A stretch of DNA of 64,000 nucleotides from Kineosporia aurantiaca JCM 3230. GTDB taxonomy: Bacteria > Actinomycetota > Actinomycetes > Actinomycetales > Kineosporiaceae. Location of the stretch: contig JODP01000002.1 in assembly GCA_000719025.1 (NCBI GenBank), positions 372,001 to 436,000 on the forward strand, read 5' to 3'. Below are positions 17,036 to 26,128 of this stretch, piece after piece. Below the pieces are notes generated by a model. It did not search any database. It saw nothing but the letters and a program-made list of their open reading frames with translations, and was not told the DNA's origin. Position 1 is the first letter of the stretch, and the number at the start of each line of letters is the position of its first letter. Both the position numbers and the translations under genes were made by a program.

Positions 17036-18835
17036 GTGTACTACGTCGGAGTGGACCTCGCCTGGGGCGACCGCAAGCCCACCGGACTCGCCGTGCTCGA
17101 CTCCGAAGGCGGCCTGGTCCACGTCAGCTGCGCGCAGAGCGACGAGGAGATCCTCGAGGCGCTGGCCCCGTTCACCGGCGGCGACTGCCTGGTTGCCTTC
17201 GACGCGCCCCTGATCGTCCGCAACGAGACCGGCAACCGGCCCGCCGAGGCCGCGCTGAACAAGGATTTCGCCCGGTTCCACGCCGGCGCGCACCCGGTGA
17301 ACACCAGCAAGCCGGAGTTCTCCGGGGTGCCCCGCGGCGCCCGGATCGCCTCAGCCCTGAAGCTGGACCTCAATCCCCGCTCCGGCCGCGGCCGCCGGGC
17401 CATCGAGGTCTACCCGCACGCCGCCACGATCTCGCTGTTCCGGCTCGGCCGGACGCTGAAGTACAAGGCCAAGCCGGGCCGCACCCGCCAGGAACTGCAG
17501 GCCGAGCTGCTGCGGCTGATCGGCCTGGTCGCCGGGCTGGCCGGGGCCGACCCGGCGCTTTACCTGGACCGCCCGGGCTCGCGCTGGCCGGAGCTGGTCG
17601 AGGCGGCCGGCCGGGCCGAGCGCAAGAGCGAGCTGCGCGTGGTGGAGGACCAGGTGGACGCCGTGATCTGCGCCTACGTGGCGCTTTTCGCCGCCCACCA
17701 CCCGCAGCTGATGGCCACCTATGGGGACGCCGAGCACGGCTACATCCTCACCCCGGCCCTGCCCGAGGGACTGGAGCCGAGCTCCGCCGAGGCACCGGCC
17801 GAGGAGGACGCGATCTCGCTCGCGGTCCGCGACTACGCGCTGCGCCAGCCCGCCCTGCTGGATGCCGCCGACCGGTTCGTCGCCCTGGTCACCTCGATCC
17901 TCGACGAGGCCGGGATCAACTACCTGAGCGTCACCGGCCGGGCCAAGGCGGTGGCCTCGTTCGCCGGGAAGGCCGCCCGCCGGGACGCCAACGGCGATCC
18001 GGTCTACACCGACCCGCTGCGCGAGATCAGCGACCAGATCGGCGTCCGGGTGATCACCTACGTGCAGGGCGACGTCACCACCGTGGCCGACCTGATCCAC
18101 GACCAGCTGCTGGTCACCCGGGACCGGGACATGGGCGAGGAGACCGCCCGGCAGGGCCGTTTCGGCTATCGCAGCCGGCACATGCTGATCGCCCTGGACG
18201 CCGCCCGGGAGGGCCACTCCGACTACGAGCAGCTGCGCGGGCGGGCCGCCTCGCTCCAGGTCCGGACCGTGCTGCAGCACGCCTGGGCCGAGTTCGAGCA
18301 CGACATCCGTTACAAGGGAACGGTTCCCGCCGATCAGGCGCCCGAACTGGACCGCCGGTTCACCCTCGCGGCCGGTCTGCTCGAGCTGGCCGACCAGGAG
18401 TTCTCGATCATCCGGGACCGGCTGGCCTCGGTGTCGGCCCCCGGCGGCGACCCGGGCGAGGACACCGAGACCACCGGCCGCGACATCGCCGACGACGACT
18501 CCCGGATCGGGGCCCGCGAGCTGGCCGCGTTCCTGGCCGGGCAGTACCCGGAGGCCGGATGGTCGCGGACCGAGCACTACACCTGGATCACCGGGCTGCT
18601 GGCCGAGCTGGCGATCACCTCGCTGCCGGAGCTGACCGAGGTGCTGGTACCGGTCAACGAGCTCGACCTGAACGCCCGGATGGACTACAAGTACCCGCCG
18701 GGCGCGGTCCGCCGGCTGGACGACGCGCTGCTGGCGGCCTTCGGCGAGAAGTACGTCGGCCTGCCCGGGAACGCCGACCGGCGTCCTCTGCTGAAGTCCC
18801 GGTTGGACAAACTCCGCGCCACCGAGGAGGACTGA
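17036..18835 (+). CDS. DUF429 - RelA/SpoT synthetase fusion protein
   Basis: About 599 residues. The N-terminal half (1-245) is a DUF429 domain, an RNase H-like predicted nuclease fold: YYVGVDLAWG strand, FDAPLIVRNETGNRPAE, YPHA and EDQVDAVICAY supply the acidic positions. Residues about 270-470 form a RelA/SpoT nucleotide synthetase: TGRAKAVASFAGKAAR, EISDQIGVRVITYV, GYRSRH at 377, and RTVLQHAWAEFEHDIRYK near 410. No HD hydrolase domain is seen. A further ~130-residue region ends the protein. An upstream GTG at 16976 overlaps the GGDEF stop by four bases; it adds 20 low-complexity residues, so I prefer GTG 17036, but no clear ribosome-binding site decides it. pobA starts three bases after the stop. 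Confidence 0.85.
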   Translation: MYYVGVDLAWGDRKPTGLAVLDSEGGLVHVSCAQSDEEILEALAPFTGGDCLVAFDAPLIVRNETGNRPAEAALNKDFARFHAGAHPVNTSKPEFSGVPRGARIASALKLDLNPRSGRGRRAIEVYPHAATISLFRLGRTLKYKAKPGRTRQELQAELLRLIGLVAGLAGADPALYLDRPGSRWPELVEAAGRAERKSELRVVEDQVDAVICAYVALFAAHHPQLMATYGDAEHGYILTPALPEGLEPSSAEAPAEEDAISLAVRDYALRQPALLDAADRFVALVTSILDEAGINYLSVTGRAKAVASFAGKAARRDANGDPVYTDPLREISDQIGVRVITYVQGDVTTVADLIHDQLLVTRDRDMGEETARQGRFGYRSRHMLIALDAAREGHSDYEQLRGRAASLQVRTVLQHAWAEFEHDIRYKGTVPADQAPELDRRFTLAAGLLELADQEFSIIRDRLASVSAPGGDPGEDTETTGRDIADDDSRIGARELAAFLAGQYPEAGWSRTEHYTWITGLLAELAITSLPELTEVLVPVNELDLNARMDYKYPPGAVRRLDDALLAAFGEKYVGLPGNADRRPLLKSRLDKLRATEED

Positions 18836-18838
18836 GCC

Positions 18839-20023
18839 GTGCGTACCCAGGTCGCGATCATCGGTGCCGGCCCGGCCGGTCTCCTGCTGTCCCATCTCCT
18901 CGAGGCCGAGGGGGTGGACTCGGTGGTGGTCGAGACCCGCTCCCGCGACTACGTCGAGAGCCGGATCCGCGCCGGCATTCTCGAGCAGTCCACCGTGGAC
19001 CTGCTGACCGATGTCGGCCTGGGCGCCCGTCTGGCCGCTGAGGGCGACCGGCACCGCGGCATCTACCTGCAGTGGCCGCACGAACGGCAGCACCTGGACT
19101 TCGTCGACCTGATTGGCCGCACCGTCACCGTCTATGGGCAGACCGAGGTGCAGAAAGACCTGGGACGGGCTCGCGATGCCGCCGGTCAGCCGATCCACTA
19201 CGGGGTAACGGGGACTGCGCTGCACGATCTGGACAGCGAACACCCCTACGTCACGTTCACCGACGCGGAGGGCACCCAGCAGCGCTTGGACGCCGACGTG
19301 GTCGTGGGCTGCGACGGGTCGTTCGGCCCCAGTCGGGCCGCGGTTCCGGAGGCTGCGCGACAGACTTGGCAACGCGCCTACCCCTACTCGTGGCTGGGCA
19401 TCCTGGCCGACGTGGCGCCCTCGACCGATGAGCTGATCTACGCCTGGCACCCCAACGGCTTCGCCCTGCACTCGATGCGCTCGTCCTCCGTAAGCCGGTT
19501 CTATCTCCAGGTGCCGCCGGAGACCGACGCAGGCATGTGGTCAGACGGTCAAATATGGGACGCTCTCGCCGAACGTTTGGGGCACGGGGAAGCGGGCTGG
19601 CAGCTCACCCCCGGCCCGATCACCGCCAAGAGCGTCCTGCCGATGCACAGTTTCGTGCAGCAGCCGATGCGGTACTGCCGGCTCTTCCTGGCCGGGGATG
19701 CCGCCCACATCGTGCCGCCGACCGGGGCCAAGGGCCTGAACCTGGCCGTCGCGGACGTCGCCCTGCTGGCCCCGGCGCTGGTCGCGCTGCTGCGGAGGGG
19801 TGATCCGGGCCCGGCCGGGGCCTACTCCGCGACCGCCCTGCGGCGGGTCTGGCGCTGCACCCACTTCTCCTGGTGGATGACCACCATGCTGCACACCGGC
19901 GGCGCCGGGGCCGACCCGTTCGAGGCCCAGCTCCAGCTCTCCCAGCTGCGCTGGGTCACCAGCAGCGAGGCCGGGGCCCGCGGGCTGGCCGAGAACTACG
20001 CCGGGCTCCCGATCGGCTTCTGA
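18839..20023 (+). CDS. pobA: 4-Hydroxybenzoate 3-monooxygenase
   Basis: PobA hydroxylates 4-hydroxybenzoate to protocatechuate using FAD and NAD(P)H in the cytoplasm. The 394 residues show the FAD motif IIGAGPAGLLLSHLLEAEG at the N-terminus, RIRAGILEQSTVDLL as in the Pseudomonas enzyme, the DG motif VVGCDGSFGPSR, and GDAAHIVPPTGAKGLNLAV near residue 285. It begins three bases after the DUF429-RelA gene, so it may be co-translated. Its product feeds the pcaHGBC operon 3 kb downstream. Confidence 0.95.
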   Translation: MRTQVAIIGAGPAGLLLSHLLEAEGVDSVVVETRSRDYVESRIRAGILEQSTVDLLTDVGLGARLAAEGDRHRGIYLQWPHERQHLDFVDLIGRTVTVYGQTEVQKDLGRARDAAGQPIHYGVTGTALHDLDSEHPYVTFTDAEGTQQRLDADVVVGCDGSFGPSRAAVPEAARQTWQRAYPYSWLGILADVAPSTDELIYAWHPNGFALHSMRSSSVSRFYLQVPPETDAGMWSDGQIWDALAERLGHGEAGWQLTPGPITAKSVLPMHSFVQQPMRYCRLFLAGDAAHIVPPTGAKGLNLAVADVALLAPALVALLRRGDPGPAGAYSATALRRVWRCTHFSWWMTTMLHTGGAGADPFEAQLQLSQLRWVTSSEAGARGLAENYAGLPIGF

Positions 20024-20054
20024 TCGGCTTCTGATCACTTTGGGTCAGGTTCCG

Positions 20055-20090
20055 ACCGGACCGGGTGGTTCCGGGGAGGGCCGGTCCGGT
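20055..20090 (+). terminator. Possible terminator hairpin after pobA
   Basis: ACCGGACCG (20055-20063) pairs with CGGTCCGGT (20082-20090) around an 18-base loop. No T-tract follows. It could end the pobA transcript or act in the leader of the next gene. Confidence 0.4.
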
Positions 20091-20143
20091 GACACCGGTA
20101 GCGGTCCCTACACCTGTCCGGGATCCGCGCCGAACGCTGCCCC

Positions 20144-22393
20144 ATGCGCCTGGACGCCGGACGGCGGTACCTCATGGTCGCCGCCGTGCTCCTGGCCTGC
20201 TACTGGCTGGTACCGGAAGGGATGCCGCGCAGTACCGCCCAGGTGGGCGTCACCGTGTCCAGCATGCTCGCGGTGCTGGTGGCGGCCGGATCGGACCGCC
20301 CTCGCCGGGTGACCTGGGCGGTGTTCTCGCTCGGCCCGGGCCTGAGCGCGGTCGCCGATGCCTTCACCGCCTGGCACATCGCCGTCGGTGACCCGTTGCC
20401 CTATCCGAGCCTGGCCGACGGCGCCTGGCTCGCCGGCAACGTCGCCGCCGGCCTGGGCCTGGTGCTGCTGCAACGGGGACGGCGGGTGGACGCAGCCGGG
20501 TTGCTCGACACCGCAGTGGTCACCTTTAGCGGTGGCCTGGTGCTGTGGGTGGCGCTGTTCCAACCGCTGCAGGGTTCGCTCGACGCGGGCGAAATCGTCG
20601 GAGTTGCCTACCCCGTCACCACCATCCTGATGCTCGCCGCCGCGGTCTGGCTGGTCACCAGCATGCCCGCCCCGGTCGAGGGCTGGGCCACCGCCGCCCT
20701 CACCTCGGGCGTGCTGGCGGGGCTGCTCGGCAACGTGATCTACGGCGCCAGCGACGGCTCCCTCGACCCGCAGCAACGCTGGTTCGAGACGTTCTACCTG
20801 CTGATGTACGCCGCCTGGGGGTACGGGGCGCTGCGGGCGGCGACCGTGCCGGCCGCCCTCGGCGAGAGCCCGACCTGGACGGTCTCCCCGGTCCGGCTGT
20901 TCGCCATGTACGCGGCCCTCCTGGTCGTGCCGGGCGTGCTGTTGTTCGACTACGTCCGGGAGCTGAACCTCAGCCACCTCCCGATCGCCATCGTCTCGGC
21001 CCTGCTCTCCCTGCTGGTCCCGGCCCGGCTCTGGCTGTCGATGCGGCAGCTGCAGGCCTCCACCCGGCAACGCGACGCCTACCGCGAGGACCTGGAGCAC
21101 CAGGCCGCCCACGACCCGCTGACCGGCCTGCCCAACCGCACCTACATCCGGGAGCTGCTGGCCGCGCTGATGGCCCGGGCCGCCCGGGCCGGGCACGAGG
21201 TCGCCCTGCTGTTCGTCGACCTGGACTTCTTCAAGCGGGTGAACGACCAGCTCGGGCACGCGGCCGGGGACGAGGTGCTGCGGACCGCGGCCGAGCGGAT
21301 GAAGGCCACGCTGCGCAACGGCGACATCGTCGGGCGCCAGGGCGGGGACGAGTTCGTCGTGCTGATCGACCCGGTACCCGGCCCGGCCGAGCTGGTGGAG
21401 ATCGCCGAGCGGCTGGTCGAGGCGATCAGCACGCCGATCATGACCGGCGGCGGCAAGGCCTCGATCGGCGCCAGCGTCGGCATCGCCCTGGCCCGGGACG
21501 GCCAGACCGACCCGGAACAGCTCCTGCAGGACGCCGACCTGGCCGCCTACCGGGCCAAGGGCAACGGGCGCGGGCGGGTGGAGATGTTCGACGCCGCGGT
21601 GCGGGCCGAGCTGGAGGCCCGGGCCAAGCTGGAGGCCGAGATCCGGCACGGGCTGGCCACGGACCAGTTCGAGCTGCACTACCAGCCGGTGATGAGCGTG
21701 GCCACCGGCCAACTGCGCTCCTACGAGGCACTGATCCGCTGGCGCCACCCCGAGCGCGGGATGGTCCCGCCCAACGACTTCATCCCGACCGCCGAGGAGA
21801 GCCTGCTGATCCGCGAGATCGGCCATTGGGTTCTCAACACCGCGACCCGGCAGCTGGCCGCCTGGACCGAGCAGGACCGGACCGGGCACGGGGACGTGAC
21901 CATGGCGGTGAACATCTCGGCCCGCCACCTCGCCTCCCGCACCCTGGTCGACGAGGTCCGCCAGGCCCTGCACGACAGCGGTCTGGAGGCGGGACGCCTG
22001 GTCCTCGAGATCACCGAGACGGTGCTGCTGGACGAACCGACCGCCGACACCCACCTGCGGGACCTGCGGGCCCTCGGGGTGGCGGTCAGCCTGGACGACT
22101 TCGGCACCGGATACACCAGCATCGGCCAGCTGCAGAAGCTCCAGGTCGACACCCTGAAGATCGACCAGTCGTTCCTGCGCTCGGACGAGCCCTCCAGCCA
22201 GGCCCTGGTGCAGCTGATGGTGACCGCCGCGCACGCGTTCAACCTGGACGTGGTGGCCGAGGGGGTGGAGACCAAGGAGCAGCTCGACCGGCTCGCGGTG
22301 ATCGGCTGCGAGCTGGCCCAGGGGTATTACCTAGGACGGCCCAAACCCGCCCGCGACATCGAGGTCTCCGAAGTCAGCGCAGGGAACGGCTGA
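20144..22393 (+). CDS. Membrane GGDEF-EAL c-di-GMP protein
   Basis: The 749-residue protein has about eight N-terminal hydrophobic helices (to residue ~300), a GGDEF domain with intact GGDEF at 400-404, and an RNGD inhibitory site at 391-394. A phosphodiesterase-type domain follows, with EAL at 528-530 and DDFGTGYTS near 652. Both halves keep their signature residues, so synthesis and breakdown of c-di-GMP are both possible; which dominates cannot be read from sequence. Its 3' end overlaps the convergent IclR gene by 20 bases. Confidence 0.93.
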   Translation: MRLDAGRRYLMVAAVLLACYWLVPEGMPRSTAQVGVTVSSMLAVLVAAGSDRPRRVTWAVFSLGPGLSAVADAFTAWHIAVGDPLPYPSLADGAWLAGNVAAGLGLVLLQRGRRVDAAGLLDTAVVTFSGGLVLWVALFQPLQGSLDAGEIVGVAYPVTTILMLAAAVWLVTSMPAPVEGWATAALTSGVLAGLLGNVIYGASDGSLDPQQRWFETFYLLMYAAWGYGALRAATVPAALGESPTWTVSPVRLFAMYAALLVVPGVLLFDYVRELNLSHLPIAIVSALLSLLVPARLWLSMRQLQASTRQRDAYREDLEHQAAHDPLTGLPNRTYIRELLAALMARAARAGHEVALLFVDLDFFKRVNDQLGHAAGDEVLRTAAERMKATLRNGDIVGRQGGDEFVVLIDPVPGPAELVEIAERLVEAISTPIMTGGGKASIGASVGIALARDGQTDPEQLLQDADLAAYRAKGNGRGRVEMFDAAVRAELEARAKLEAEIRHGLATDQFELHYQPVMSVATGQLRSYEALIRWRHPERGMVPPNDFIPTAEESLLIREIGHWVLNTATRQLAAWTEQDRTGHGDVTMAVNISARHLASRTLVDEVRQALHDSGLEAGRLVLEITETVLLDEPTADTHLRDLRALGVAVSLDDFGTGYTSIGQLQKLQVDTLKIDQSFLRSDEPSSQALVQLMVTAAHAFNLDVVAEGVETKEQLDRLAVIGCELAQGYYLGRPKPARDIEVSEVSAGNG

Positions 22394-23108
22394 TTCCCTC
22401 GGCCGCCACCTGCAGGGCCGCCACCATCCGTAGCTTGTCCCGCTTCAGCGAGGGCACCACCATGCCCAGCGCCGCCACCACTTGCTCCCCCTGACGGATC
22501 GGCACCGCGACCGAGCAGCCGCCCAGGCTCATCTCCTCCACCGTCTGCGCATACCCGTCCCGCCGTACCCGTTCCAGCTGCGCGTTGAGCCGGCCCGGCT
22601 GGCTGATCGTGTACGGGGTGATCCGCCGCAGGTCGGCCAGCACCCGCCGCCGAACCTCGACCGGGGCGTGGGCCAGGAGCACCTTGCCCACCCCGGTGGA
22701 GTGCAAAGGCAGTCGCGACCCGATCTCGCTGACCACCGGCACCGATTGATGCCCGGACAGCCGGTCCACGTAGAGCACTTCGACGTCGTCCCGTACGGCA
22801 AGGTGCACGGTCGCCAGCGTGGCGGCGTAGATGTCGTGCAGGAACGGCGAGGCCACGTGCCGCAGGCCGGTCCGCATCGGGGCCAGCAGGCCGAGGTCCC
22901 AGAGCCGGCGGCCGATCACGTAGTACGCCGGATCCGCCGCCGACCGTTCGAGGGCTCCCCAGGCCAGCAGTTCTCCGGCCAGGCGATGGGCGGTGGGCAG
23001 GGGCAACCCGGCGCGCTGGGCCAGCCCGGTCAGGGTGAGCCGGCGGTGGTGCTCGTCGAAGGCGCTCAGCAGGGCCAGGGCGCGCGAGGTGACACTGGGC
23101 CCGGCCAT
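22374..23108 (-). CDS. IclR family regulator (probable pca operon regulator)
   Basis: The 244-residue protein has an N-terminal helix-turn-helix (LTLTGLAQRAGLPLPTAHR, residues 24-42) and the IclR effector domain with LPLHSTGVGKVLLA and EEMSLGGCSVAVPI. IclR members PcaR, PcaU and PobR control protocatechuate and hydroxybenzoate genes in other bacteria. Its divergence from pcaH with only 71 bases between supports the same role here. Whether it activates or represses is unknown. Confidence 0.9.
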   Translation of the reverse strand: MAGPSVTSRALALLSAFDEHHRRLTLTGLAQRAGLPLPTAHRLAGELLAWGALERSAADPAYYVIGRRLWDLGLLAPMRTGLRHVASPFLHDIYAATLATVHLAVRDDVEVLYVDRLSGHQSVPVVSEIGSRLPLHSTGVGKVLLAHAPVEVRRRVLADLRRITPYTISQPGRLNAQLERVRRDGYAQTVEEMSLGGCSVAVPIRQGEQVVAALGMVVPSLKRDKLRMVAALQVAAEGISRSLR

Positions 23109-23125
23109 GCTTCCTCCCTGCAGGT

Positions 23126-23140
23126 TTTCACTGAGCGGAA
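23126..23140. promoter_or_regulatory. Possible IclR-type operator in the pca divergent promoter
   Basis: TTTCACTGAGCGGAA is an imperfect 15-bp palindrome (TTnCnCTnAGnGnAA) in the 71-base gap between iclR and pcaH. Size and placement fit an IclR box; the match is modest. Confidence 0.4.
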
Positions 23141-23179
23141 GTCTGGTCTGTCTCGGCCGCCGTGTAAACGCCTACCGTC

Positions 23180-23956
23180 GTGAGCATGCTGGACCCCGAT
23201 GCCGCGGAGGCGACCCAGGCGGAGATCACCGCCGAGATCGCCGGGTTCGCCCGGTCCACCGGGCCCCGGGCGCAGCCGAGCCTGAACTTCCCGCCCTACC
23301 GGAGCAGCCTGCTGCGGCACCCGACGAAGGACCTGCATCACGCCGACCCGGAGCAGATCGAGCTGTGGGCACCCTGTTTCGGGCATCAGGACGTCGGGGA
23401 ACCGGAGTCCGACCTGACCATCCAGCACCGGGGCGAGCCCCTCGGCGAGCGGATCGTGGTCACCGGGCGGGTCACCGACGGCGAGGGAAGGCCGGTTTCG
23501 CATCAGCTCATGGAGATCTGGCAGGCCAACGCCTCCGGCCGGTACGTCCACCAGCGCGACCAGCACCCGGCCCCGATCGACCCGAACTTCACCGGGGTCG
23601 GACGCTGCCTGACCGACGCGGACGGGAACTACCGCTTCACCACGATCAAGCCGGGCCCCTACCCGTGGAAGAACCACCGCAATGCCTGGCGCCCCGCACA
23701 CATTCATTTCTCGCTGTTCGGAACGGAATTCACCCAGCGGATGATCACCCAGATGTACTTCCCGGGCGATCCGCTGTTCGGCCTCGACCCGATCTACCAG
23801 TCGATCACCGACCCCCGGGACCGGGAGTTGCTGGTCGCCCGCTACGACCACGAGGTGACCACGCCCGAATGGTGCACCGGTTATCGCTGGGACATCGTGC
23901 TGACCGGCAGCCACCGCACCCAGTTCTCGGAAGAGCCGGACAAGGAGGACGAGTGA
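23180..23956 (+). CDS. pcaH: Protocatechuate 3,4-dioxygenase beta subunit
   Basis: PcaH with PcaG opens the ring of protocatechuate between the hydroxyls to give 3-carboxy-cis,cis-muconate. The 258 residues carry the non-heme Fe(III) site: Tyr of the GPYPWKN segment and His residues of NAWRPAHIHFSLFG, plus a QMYFPGDPLF stretch typical of the beta chain. GTG 23180 and ATG 23186 are both possible starts. It is the first gene of a four-gene operon whose members overlap by four bases. Confidence 0.95.
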   Translation: MSMLDPDAAEATQAEITAEIAGFARSTGPRAQPSLNFPPYRSSLLRHPTKDLHHADPEQIELWAPCFGHQDVGEPESDLTIQHRGEPLGERIVVTGRVTDGEGRPVSHQLMEIWQANASGRYVHQRDQHPAPIDPNFTGVGRCLTDADGNYRFTTIKPGPYPWKNHRNAWRPAHIHFSLFGTEFTQRMITQMYFPGDPLFGLDPIYQSITDPRDRELLVARYDHEVTTPEWCTGYRWDIVLTGSHRTQFSEEPDKEDE

Positions 23957-24510
23957 CGCTCACCCCGACTCCCGGCCAGACCGTCGGGCCGTTCTTCGGA
24001 TATGCCCTGCCCTATCCCGGCGACAGCCACCTGGTCCCACCCGGATCACCGGGATCGATCCATTTCCACGGAACGGTTTTCGACGGTCTGGGAAATCCGG
24101 TTCCGGACGCCTTGATCGAGATCTGGCAACCCGGTCCGGACGGCTCGGCGATCCGCCGGGCCGGTTCTTTGCACCGCGACGGGTTCACCTTCACCGGCTG
24201 GGGTCGATGCGGCACCGACAACACCGGGCATTTCAGTTTCGCCACCCTCAAACCGGGTGGCAAGCGTCCCCTGTTCGCCCTGTCGGTATTCGCCCGTGGC
24301 CTTTTGGACCGATTGTTCACCCGCGCCTACCTACCCGGGCCCGATCTGACCGGAGACGCGTTCCTGAACAGTGTGGACGCGGCCCGCCGGGACACGCTGA
24401 TCGCGGCCGAGGAGGCGGACGGCTTCCGTTTCGACATCCGACTGCAGGGCGAGGGTGAGACGGTCTTTCTGCACTTTCCGGGGCACCGACCGGGCACACT
24501 GTCCCAGTGA
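23953..24510 (+). CDS. pcaG: Protocatechuate 3,4-dioxygenase alpha subunit
   Basis: The 185-residue alpha chain starts at a GTG that overlaps the pcaH stop (GTGA). TPGQTVGPFFGYALPY at the N-terminus and ALIEIWQPGPDG are family marks. The alpha chain lacks the full iron ligand set and helps form the active site with PcaH. Confidence 0.94.
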   Translation: MTLTPTPGQTVGPFFGYALPYPGDSHLVPPGSPGSIHFHGTVFDGLGNPVPDALIEIWQPGPDGSAIRRAGSLHRDGFTFTGWGRCGTDNTGHFSFATLKPGGKRPLFALSVFARGLLDRLFTRAYLPGPDLTGDAFLNSVDAARRDTLIAAEEADGFRFDIRLQGEGETVFLHFPGHRPGTLSQ

Positions 24511-25727
24511 GTGTTTTCTGGCCCGGCGACGAACGTTCCGGCTCCTTAATGACGTCCGGGGCGCTGGTGCGCGCGATGGTCGAGGTCGAGCGGGTGTGGT
24601 TGGAGGGTTTGGTCGCTGCGGGCATCGCCCCTTTGGGTATGGGCGAGATTGAGGACGCCGGTGAGCTCGCTCCCGAGGTGGCGGCCGGTTCGGAAGCCGG
24701 CGGTAATCCCGTCATTCCGCTACTCAAACTGCTCCGCGCAAGGCTTGCCCCGGACGCCGCCTTCTGGTTGCACCGAGGCCTGACCAGCCAGGACGTGATG
24801 GACACGGCCCTGGTGCTGTGCCTGCGCGAGGTCCTGGCCCGGGTGCGCGGCGAACTCGGCCGGCAGATCGAGGCCGTGACCAACCTGGCCGAAACCCACC
24901 GCGCCACAACGATGGCCGGGCGCACCCTCACCCAGTACGCGGTGCCGACCACGTTCGGGCTGAAGGCCGCGCAGTGGCTGACCGCCCTGCTCGACGCCCA
25001 GGACGGCCTGGACCGGCTTCCCCCGTTGCCGGTCCAGCTCGGCGGCGCCGCCGGAACCCTTTCCGCCGTGCTCGAACTCGCCCGCCGGTCCGGTTCCCCC
25101 GATCCGGAGAGCACGGCCCTGGAGCTGGCCGAAAGCACCGCCGAACGGCTGGGTCTGGCCTGGGTCCCGCCCTGGCACACCGCCCGGGCCCCGATCACCA
25201 CCACCGGCGACGCCCTGGTCAGCTGCTGCGATGCCTGGGGCCGGATCGCCCGCGACGTGATCGAGCTGGGACGGCCGGAGATCGGCGAACTGGCCGAGCC
25301 GGCATCCGAGGGCCGCGGTGGATCCTCAACCATGGCCCAGAAGCGCAACCCGGTGCTCTCCATCCTGATTCGCCGCACCGCCCTGAGCGCGCCGCAGTGG
25401 GGGGCGACCCTTCATCTGGCCGCGGCCGAAGCCGTGGACGAACGTCCCGACGGTTCCTGGCACGCCGAATGGCCCGCCTTACAGTCACTTTGCCGAGGCG
25501 CGGTGTCTGCCGCCGGTCAAGCGAGCGAGCTCCTCGGTGGGCTACAGGTGTTCCCCGAGCGGATGCAGGCGAACCTGGAAGCCGCCGGTCCGAGCATCCT
25601 GGCCGAACAGCGCAGCATGGCTGCCCTTTTCGAAGAAGACACCGACTACGGCGACTACCTGGGCCTGGCCGGCCCGCTCCTCGACGCCGTGCTCACCCGG
25701 GCGCAGAACTTCAAGGAGAACCGATGA
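24507..25727 (+). CDS. pcaB: 3-Carboxy-cis,cis-muconate cycloisomerase
   Basis: PcaB converts carboxymuconate to 4-carboxymuconolactone. The 406-residue protein belongs to the fumarase/aspartase superfamily, with the signature GGSSTMAQKRNPVLSIL near residue 271 and a GLTSQDVMDTALVL segment. The GTG start overlaps the pcaG stop by four bases. Confidence 0.94.
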   Translation: MSVFWPGDERSGSLMTSGALVRAMVEVERVWLEGLVAAGIAPLGMGEIEDAGELAPEVAAGSEAGGNPVIPLLKLLRARLAPDAAFWLHRGLTSQDVMDTALVLCLREVLARVRGELGRQIEAVTNLAETHRATTMAGRTLTQYAVPTTFGLKAAQWLTALLDAQDGLDRLPPLPVQLGGAAGTLSAVLELARRSGSPDPESTALELAESTAERLGLAWVPPWHTARAPITTTGDALVSCCDAWGRIARDVIELGRPEIGELAEPASEGRGGSSTMAQKRNPVLSILIRRTALSAPQWGATLHLAAAEAVDERPDGSWHAEWPALQSLCRGAVSAAGQASELLGGLQVFPERMQANLEAAGPSILAEQRSMAALFEEDTDYGDYLGLAGPLLDAVLTRAQNFKENR

Positions 25728-26128
25728 GCGACCCGCAGGAACAGACGGTCAGTGAGCGCACAGCCGCCGGCCTGGCCGTGCGGCGCGAGGTGCTGGGGGC
25801 CGAGCACGTCGACCGGGCCACCGCGGCCGCCACCCCCTTCACCGCCGATTTCCAGCAGTTCATCACCGATTACGCGTGGGGCGGGATCTGGACCCGTCCC
25901 GGGCTGGACCGGCGCAGCCGCTCAATAATCACCCTCACCGCCCTGATCGCCCGCGGCCACCACGAGGAGCTGGCGATGCACGTACGCGCCGCCCACACCA
26001 ACGGCCTGACCGAGGACGAGATCAAGGAAGTCATCCTCCAGTGCGCCATCTACTGCGGCGTTCCGGACGCCAACACCGCCTTCCGCATCGCCCAACACGC
26101 CCTCAACCACCCCCCGCCCCCTCCGTGA
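25724..26128 (+). CDS. pcaC: 4-Carboxymuconolactone decarboxylase
   Basis: The 134-residue protein matches PcaC: TDYAWGGIWTRPGLDRRSRS, then ALIARGHHEELAMHVRAA and QCAIYCGVPDANTAFRIA. It yields 3-oxoadipate enol-lactone. It is a stand-alone decarboxylase, not the PcaL fusion with the lactonase seen in streptomycetes, and no lactonase gene follows. ATG overlaps the pcaB stop. Its TGA stop is the first three bases of a TGATCA repeat unit. Confidence 0.94.
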   Translation: MSDPQEQTVSERTAAGLAVRREVLGAEHVDRATAAATPFTADFQQFITDYAWGGIWTRPGLDRRSRSIITLTALIARGHHEELAMHVRAAHTNGLTEDEIKEVILQCAIYCGVPDANTAFRIAQHALNHPPPPP

